From: JAABQT01 sp035459025
GTDB lineage: Bacteria; Pseudomonadota; Gammaproteobacteria; Burkholderiales; SG8-39
Direction: 5' to 3'
Assembly: GCA_035459025.1 (NCBI GenBank)
Contig: DATHYT010000047.1
Coordinates: 1-64,000 of the forward strand
Length of the DNA: 64,000 nucleotides
In this document: positions 59,824 to 64,000 of the stretch, piece by piece
How positions within the stretch are numbered: position 1 is the first letter of the stretch
How the letters are laid out: every line of letters starts with the position of its first letter
The notes under the pieces: model-generated
Seen by the model: the letters and a program-made list of their open reading frames with translations, nothing else
Told to the model about the DNA's origin: nothing
Databases searched by the model: none
Translations under genes and position numbers: made by a program

Positions 59824-60876
59824 CTAGCGCAATTCCTCCGGCGCGAAAGCATCGATTTCGATGCGCCGTCCTTCCGCGTGCGAGGCGTACACCGCCTCCA
59901 TGATGCGCATGTTGGCGAGGTAGTCGGCGCCGCTGTTCTCCAGCGGCGCGCCCTCGCGCAGGTGGCGCACCACGTGCGCCTGCAGCGCGTCGCAGGCGCC
60001 GCCGCCGAAGGTGTCGTCGCGACCCTTGTCGTACCGGTGCTCGGTCTCGGCCTGCTGGTGCGGCTTCCACCACAGGCGCGCGACGCCGTCGAGGCGCAGC
60101 ACGCCCGCCGCGCCTTCCAGCCAGCACTCGCCCATGGTGCGGCGCGCATTGGCGGCCACATGATCGTTCAGGCGGTTGCCGTCGAAGAGGCCCGTGGCGC
60201 CGTTCGCGAACTCGAAGATGATGTAGCCGGCGTCCTCGCCCGCGATCGCCGGATTGAGGCGCCGCAGCCGCGCCGTCACCGCCGCCACCTCGCCCGCGAG
60301 AAAGCGGAAGGTGTCGATGAGGTGGATCGCGGTCTCGAACACCAGAAAGCGCGGCATCTTCTGGAAGTAGCCCTGGCGCGCGAGGTAGGCCTCGGGCCCC
60401 TGCCCGTCGCCCGGGCGCAGACGAAAGGCGATCGAGTGCAGCGCGCCCAACCGCCCCGCGTCGAGCAGGCGCTTCATCTCGCGGAAGTGCGGCATGAAGC
60501 GGAAGTTCTCGTGCACCGCGAGCAGGATGCCGGCGCGCTTCGCGACCTCGACGAGCGCCTGCGCCTCGGCGTGGGTGCGCCCGAACGGCTTCTGGCAGAT
60601 CGTCGCAACGCGCCGGCGCGCCGCCTCGCCGACGTAGTCGCGGTGCGTGACCGGCGGCGTGACGATGTCGACGAGGTCCGGTGCCGTCGCCTCCAGCATC
60701 GGCGCGAGCGCGCCGAACACGCGCGCGACGCCGAAGCGCGCCGCAAGCGCCTCGGCCTTGGCGAGGTCGCGATTGCAGATGCCTGCGAGCTCCACCCCGG
60801 GAATGCGCTTCCAGCCGTCGAGCTGGAACTGGCAGAAATACCCGGCACCCGCCACCGCCACGCGCAGCGGCTTCAT
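59824..60876 (-). CDS. Gfo/Idh/MocA family oxidoreductase
   Basis: A 350-residue protein: Rossmann motif GAGYFCQF near the start, QKPFGRTHAEA carrying the catalytic-region Lys (EKP type), and a beta-sheet C-terminal domain. It oxidises a sugar or sugar acid with NAD(P). A GTG at 60882 is also in frame. It lies 10 bases upstream of otnK, so it is probably part of the same operon. Confidence 0.9.
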   Translation of the reverse strand: MKPLRVAVAGAGYFCQFQLDGWKRIPGVELAGICNRDLAKAEALAARFGVARVFGALAPMLEATAPDLVDIVTPPVTHRDYVGEAARRRVATICQKPFGRTHAEAQALVEVAKRAGILLAVHENFRFMPHFREMKRLLDAGRLGALHSIAFRLRPGDGQGPEAYLARQGYFQKMPRFLVFETAIHLIDTFRFLAGEVAAVTARLRRLNPAIAGEDAGYIIFEFANGATGLFDGNRLNDHVAANARRTMGECWLEGAAGVLRLDGVARLWWKPHQQAETEHRYDKGRDDTFGGGACDALQAHVVRHLREGAPLENSGADYLANMRIMEAVYASHAEGRRIEIDAFAPEELR

Positions 60877-60922
60877 GCCCACAGGTCGCCGGGAAGCATT
60901 GCAATGTCGAACGGATCCGGCG

Positions 60923-60940
60923 CGCCAGCCATCGCTGGCG
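60923..60940. other. short hairpin between TPR and Gfo/Idh genes
   Basis: A 7-bp stem (CGCCAGC / GCTGGCG) around a CATC loop lies in the 85-base gap. There is no U-run on either strand, so it may be a weak terminator or chance. Confidence 0.25.
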
Positions 60941-60961
60941 AAATCTACACCAGCCGCGGCC

Positions 60962-61414
60962 CTAGCGGCCGCCCTTTGCTTCGTACTCGCGGATCGCCTG
61001 CTTCAGGCTGCTGTACTCCTCGCAGCCGAAGAAGCACAGGCGGTCGAGCTGCGCCAGGTGCTCGCGCGCCTTTCCCACGTTGCCCACCATCAGGTAGGCC
61101 TCGCCGACGTACTCGTGCGCGCCGCGGTGCTTGGGCGCGAGGCGCAGCGCCTCGTGATAGTGCTTGAACACGAGGTCCATGTCCGGACCGGGCGCCTTGC
61201 GCAGGCTGTAGGCGTACAGGTTATGGTAGTCGGGGTTGGCCGGCGCCTTAACGAGCGCCTCGCGAAGCACGGCGGCCGACCTGGCGTAGTCCTGGCGCGA
61301 GAGGGCCTCGCGCGCCTGTTGCAGCACGGGATCCGGGGCCGCTGTTGCGTCGTCCGCGGCCCACAGTTCCAGCGGGGCGAGGAGCAGCGCTATCATCAGA
61401 GCACGAAGCATCAT
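60962..61414 (-). CDS. exported TPR protein
   Basis: A 150-residue protein with a signal peptide (about residues 1-20) and two to three TPR units; late cysteines lie in CFFGCEE. A strong AAGGAGG ribosome site sits nine bases before the ATG at 61414; a second ATG at 61411 follows directly. Its start codon overlaps that of the divergent TPR gene. Confidence 0.8.
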   Translation of the reverse strand: MMLRALMIALLLAPLELWAADDATAAPDPVLQQAREALSRQDYARSAAVLREALVKAPANPDYHNLYAYSLRKAPGPDMDLVFKHYHEALRLAPKHRGAHEYVGEAYLMVGNVGKAREHLAQLDRLCFFGCEEYSSLKQAIREYEAKGGR

Positions 61415-62063
61415 GATCCGGACCCTCCTTACCTCGGCGACCCTGGCGTTAACACTGGCGGCACCGGCCGCATTCCCGGCGCCTCCCGCAACGCGCGACG
61501 AAGCGCTCGCCGCGCTCGAGCACCCGGTCACCGAGCGCCGCGCCGAGGCGGTGGTCTGGATGGCCAACCACGGGCGCATGGAAGACACCGGCCTGCTGAT
61601 GAAGCGCCTGCGCGACGAGAGCGCCTTCGTGCGCGGCTACGCCGAGCAGGGATTGTGGCTGCTGTGGAGCCGCTCGGGCGACGCCGAGATCGACCGCGTC
61701 ATGGGGCGCGGCGTCGAGGACATGCAGTCGGGCCGGTACGAGGAGGCGGTAGCCGCATTCAGCGACGTGATCCGCCGGCGGCCCGACTTCGCCGAAGGCT
61801 GGAACAAGCGCGCCACGGCGCTGTTTCTCGCCGGCGCGTACCGCCGCTCGCTCGCCGATTGCGACGAGGTGCTGAAACGCAACCCGCAGCACTTCGGCGC
61901 GCTCTCGGGCTACGGCCAGATCTACTTCCAGCTCGGCGAGTACGCCAGGGCGATCGAGTGGTGGCGCCGCGCGCTGGACGTGAACCCCAACATGCTCGGC
62001 GTCGAGATCGGCATCAAGCGCGCCGAGGAGCTGCTGCGCGAAAAGCGCGGGCGCAGCACCTAG
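61413..62063 (+). CDS. exported HEAT/TPR repeat protein
   Basis: A 216-residue protein with a signal peptide (to about residue 24), a HEAT-like helical part and C-terminal TPR units with the canonical NPQHFGALSGYGQIYFQ spacing. No enzyme motif is seen; it is likely a periplasmic scaffold. Its ATG (61413-61415) overlaps the start of the divergent TPR gene. It ends on a CTAG shared with the convergent hydrolase. Confidence 0.82.
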   Translation: MIRTLLTSATLALTLAAPAAFPAPPATRDEALAALEHPVTERRAEAVVWMANHGRMEDTGLLMKRLRDESAFVRGYAEQGLWLLWSRSGDAEIDRVMGRGVEDMQSGRYEEAVAAFSDVIRRRPDFAEGWNKRATALFLAGAYRRSLADCDEVLKRNPQHFGALSGYGQIYFQLGEYARAIEWWRRALDVNPNMLGVEIGIKRAEELLREKRGRST

Positions 62064-62851
62064 GGCGCGAGCCGGCCGAGCAGCTCCTCGAGCGCGGCGG
62101 CGGCGACGAGCGGGTGCTCGAACGGGAACAGGTGCCCGCCGGGCACGCCCATCTTGGCAAAGCGCGGGCCGCGCATCGCCCCGAGCCCCACGCGCCGCAG
62201 CACGTCGGATTGCTCGCCGCCGACGAAGCCCGCCGGCAGCTTGAGCGCTCGCAGGTGCCGGCCCATGTCGTGCGGGATGGTGCGGTAGATCCGGTACTCG
62301 ATCTCCGGGTCGATGAGAAGCCGGTAGCGCCCCGGCGCGCCGGCGAGGCCGTAGCGCACGTAGTGCTCGAGGCACTCGTCGGTGAAGTTGCGGAACAGCT
62401 TCTTCGAGCGGAAGTGCGCGGTTGCCTCCTCGCGCGTGGTCCAGACGCTGCGCCGCTCGCGCGTCATGCCGGCGGGCGTGACGCGGTCGACCATGCCGAG
62501 GCGCTTCACCACCCCGAGCGCGCGGCCCTTGAAGGCGCCGATGATGGGCGCATCGAGGAGCACGATGGCGCGAAACAGCTCGGGGCGGCGCACGGCGGCG
62601 AGAAAGCTGAGGTAGGCGCCGAGCGAATGGCCGACGCCGAAGACGGGCTCGCCGCCGTACTCGCGCTCCAGCGTATCGATCAGCTGCTCGACGAGATGCG
62701 GCCAGCCCTCCGTCGGCGGGTAGCGCGGGTCCGTGCCGATCGCCTCGATGTAGCCGACGCGATAGCGCCGGCGCAGCGGTGCGAGCATGGCTTCGTAGCA
62801 CGGCGCGGGAAAGCCGTTGGCATGCGAAAAATGCAGAACGAGCGGCGCCAC
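62060..62851 (-). CDS. alpha/beta hydrolase
   Basis: A 263-residue hydrolase: FSHANGFPAPCY oxyanion region, nucleophile in GVGHSLGAYLS and a late His in PGGHLFPFEHP. Substrate unknown. The start is GTG at 62851. Confidence 0.85.
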   Translation of the reverse strand: MAPLVLHFSHANGFPAPCYEAMLAPLRRRYRVGYIEAIGTDPRYPPTEGWPHLVEQLIDTLEREYGGEPVFGVGHSLGAYLSFLAAVRRPELFRAIVLLDAPIIGAFKGRALGVVKRLGMVDRVTPAGMTRERRSVWTTREEATAHFRSKKLFRNFTDECLEHYVRYGLAGAPGRYRLLIDPEIEYRIYRTIPHDMGRHLRALKLPAGFVGGEQSDVLRRVGLGAMRGPRFAKMGVPGGHLFPFEHPLVAAAALEELLGRLAP

Positions 62852-62865
62852 TCGGCCGCAATCGA

Positions 62866-64000
62866 CTAGACGTAGTCCTCGGCGGCCGCGTCGGCGTCCA
62901 CCGGCGCGCCGGCGACCAGCCCCTGCATGTAATCGCAGCCGAGCGCGGCGAGCAGTTCGCGCTGCGCCGGCGTGTCCGCGCCTTCGGCCACCACTGTGAG
63001 CTTGAGCGCGTGGGCGAGCCCGACGATGCCGCCGACGAGCGCGGCGGCGCCCGGGTCGCCCGCCGCGTCGGCGACCAGGCTCCGGTCGAGCTTGAGCCGA
63101 TCCAGGGGAAAGCGGCGCAGCGCGGCGAGGCTCGAACTGCCCGCACCGAAGTCGTCGACCGCCAGCGCCACCCCCAGCTCCTTGAGCTTTCGCAGCGTGC
63201 TCGCCGCGACGTCGGGCTGCTGCATCAGCGCCGCCTCGCCGATCTCGAGCGACAGCAGGCGCGGCGGCAGCCCGCTCTCGGCGAGCGTACGCCGCACCAG
63301 CTCGATCAGGCCCGGGTCATTGAACTGGCGCGCCGACAGGTTCACCGCGACCTGCACCTCGTGCTCCACGCCGATGAACGTGCACCAGCGGCAGGCCTCG
63401 CGCAGCGCCCAGGCGCCGATGCCCAGGATCAGCCCCGTTTCTTCCGCCAGCACGGCGAGGTCGGCGGCAGGCACCAGCCCGGTGCGCGCGTGCTGCCAGC
63501 GCACGCGCGCCTCGTGCGCCACCACCGTGCGGTCCTTCACCGCGGCGATCGGCTCGTAGTGCAACGCCAGCTCGCCGCGCTGCTCGGCGCGGCGCAAGTC
63601 GCCCTCCAGCGCCACGCGGCGCGCCGCCGCCTGGTTCATCTGCTCGGTGAAGAACTGGTAGTTGGCGCGCCCGGACTCCTTGGCGTGGTACATCGCGGCG
63701 TCGGCGTTGCGGATCAGCATGGCGGCGTCGCGCCCGTCCTCCGGGAACACGGCGATGCCGATCGAGGGGGTGACCGTGAGCTCGCGGTCGGCGACCCGCA
63801 CCGGCTGTGACAGCGTCTCGATGATCTTGGCGGCGACGCCGGCAGCGTCGGTCGAGCGCTTCGACTCGGGCAGCACCACCATGAATTCGTCGCCGCCGAT
63901 GCGGCACACGGTGTCGCCGACGCGCAGCTGCTTCACCAGGCGCCTGGCCACTTCCTTCAGCACCTGGTCGCCCACCGCGTGGCCGAGCGAATCGTTGATC
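62866..64000 (-). CDS. GGDEF-EAL signalling protein, 5' end cut by window edge
   Basis: The reading frame runs off the right edge; at least 378 residues are present. An INDSLGH segment at the edge and RIGGDEF mark a GGDEF domain with an intact motif. An EAL domain follows. Its signature reads EAR rather than EAL, the usual QP is EP, and LEIGE replaces LEITE, while DDFGAG, the following LKLD and AEG remain. The protein may therefore make cyclic di-GMP and only bind or weakly hydrolyse it. Confidence 0.88.
   Translation of the reverse strand, partial: INDSLGHAVGDQVLKEVARRLVKQLRVGDTVCRIGGDEFMVVLPESKRSTDAAGVAAKIIETLSQPVRVADRELTVTPSIGIAVFPEDGRDAAMLIRNADAAMYHAKESGRANYQFFTEQMNQAAARRVALEGDLRRAEQRGELALHYEPIAAVKDRTVVAHEARVRWQHARTGLVPAADLAVLAEETGLILGIGAWALREACRWCTFIGVEHEVQVAVNLSARQFNDPGLIELVRRTLAESGLPPRLLSLEIGEAALMQQPDVAASTLRKLKELGVALAVDDFGAGSSSLAALRRFPLDRLKLDRSLVADAAGDPGAAALVGGIVGLAHALKLTVVAEGADTPAQRELLAALGCDYMQGLVAGAPVDADAAAEDYV

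Noticed and set aside
1..64000. CRISPR arrays, tRNA or rRNA genes, riboswitches and prophage genes
   Set aside because: No regularly spaced repeats, no cloverleaf-like gaps and no phage-type genes are visible; intergenic gaps are too short for most structured leaders.

Overview
The window is one very dense, high-G+C (roughly two thirds G+C by eye) block of bacterial chromosome. It carries 71 protein-coding genes that I consider real, including one at each edge that is cut, plus one doubtful 47-codon ORF. I see no tRNA, rRNA, CRISPR array, phage or intact insertion sequence, and no gap longer than about 150 bases. The gene content (DUF3567 and DUF2917 proteins, DUF1992, core-type MetE, many CoA-linked SDR/ACAD/ECH genes, CHASE2 and 7TMR-DISM signalling proteins) points to a betaproteobacterium, probably of the Burkholderiales. 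Its style suggests a free-living soil or water organism with broad fatty-acid, organic-acid and xenobiotic catabolism. Genus cannot be told from the sequence alone.

Layout. 1-5.2 kb: a cut alpha/beta hydrolase, a MarC membrane protein, and a reverse-strand operon of aminoglycoside-phosphotransferase-like kinase, ACAD10/11-type acyl-CoA dehydrogenase, SDR and GST. This resembles the phosphorylation route for 4-hydroxyacyl-CoA. 5.2-11.3 kb: a signalling/export island with a single-domain response regulator, a FecR-domain protein with a TbpB-like C-terminal barrel, a Slam-like TPR plus outer-membrane barrel protein and, divergently, a CHASE2 hybrid histidine kinase with REC and HPt domains. 11.3-24 kb: short housekeeping and orphan genes (dtd, YdcH-like, HD protein, a degenerate S1C protease, EEP nuclease, DUF1499, ECH, a DhlA-like hydrolase, Thr/Ser dehydratase, a BamA-like protein, a DISM-GGDEF cyclase, quinone oxidoreductase, a LysR regulator). 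24-31 kb: dienoyl-CoA-reductase-like SDR, a Nudix/metallo-beta-lactamase fusion, glutathione reductase, cyclopropane fatty acid synthase, TauE and PEBP proteins. 31-38 kb: spermidine-synthase-like, two MFS transporters, a RidA/D-threonine-aldolase-like operon, radical SAM, VanZ-like and LrgAB. 38-48 kb: MATE, hydrolases, O-acetylhomoserine sulfhydrylase, DUF3567, phosphodiesterase, DUF2817, UbiX and MFS. 48-56 kb: SDR, core MetE, epoxide-hydrolase-like, class II aldolase, ketopantoate reductase, NHL propeller, a 21-bp-arm inverted repeat and gamma-glutamyltranspeptidase. 56-64 kb: DUF1992, sulfatase, OtnC/OtnK (3-oxo-tetronate catabolism), Gfo/Idh oxidoreductase, a head-to-head TPR pair with overlapping start codons, a hydrolase and a cut GGDEF-EAL protein.

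The most unusual feature is how the genes are packed. Tandem genes are repeatedly joined by 4-base stop/start overlaps (ATGA, GTGA, TTGA). Eight of sixteen convergent pairs end on one shared palindromic CTAG, where both stop codons are TAG on the same four bases. Several divergent pairs lie only 20-50 bases apart around a single AT-rich island that can be read as a -10 box on both strands, often 6-10 bases before each start codon, which suggests leaderless or nearly leaderless mRNAs.

The best candidate for a little-described system is the 5.2-11.3 kb island. A FecR-like protein with a C-terminal barrel resembling Slam-dependent cargo sits next to a Slam-like translocon and a CHASE2 phosphorelay.
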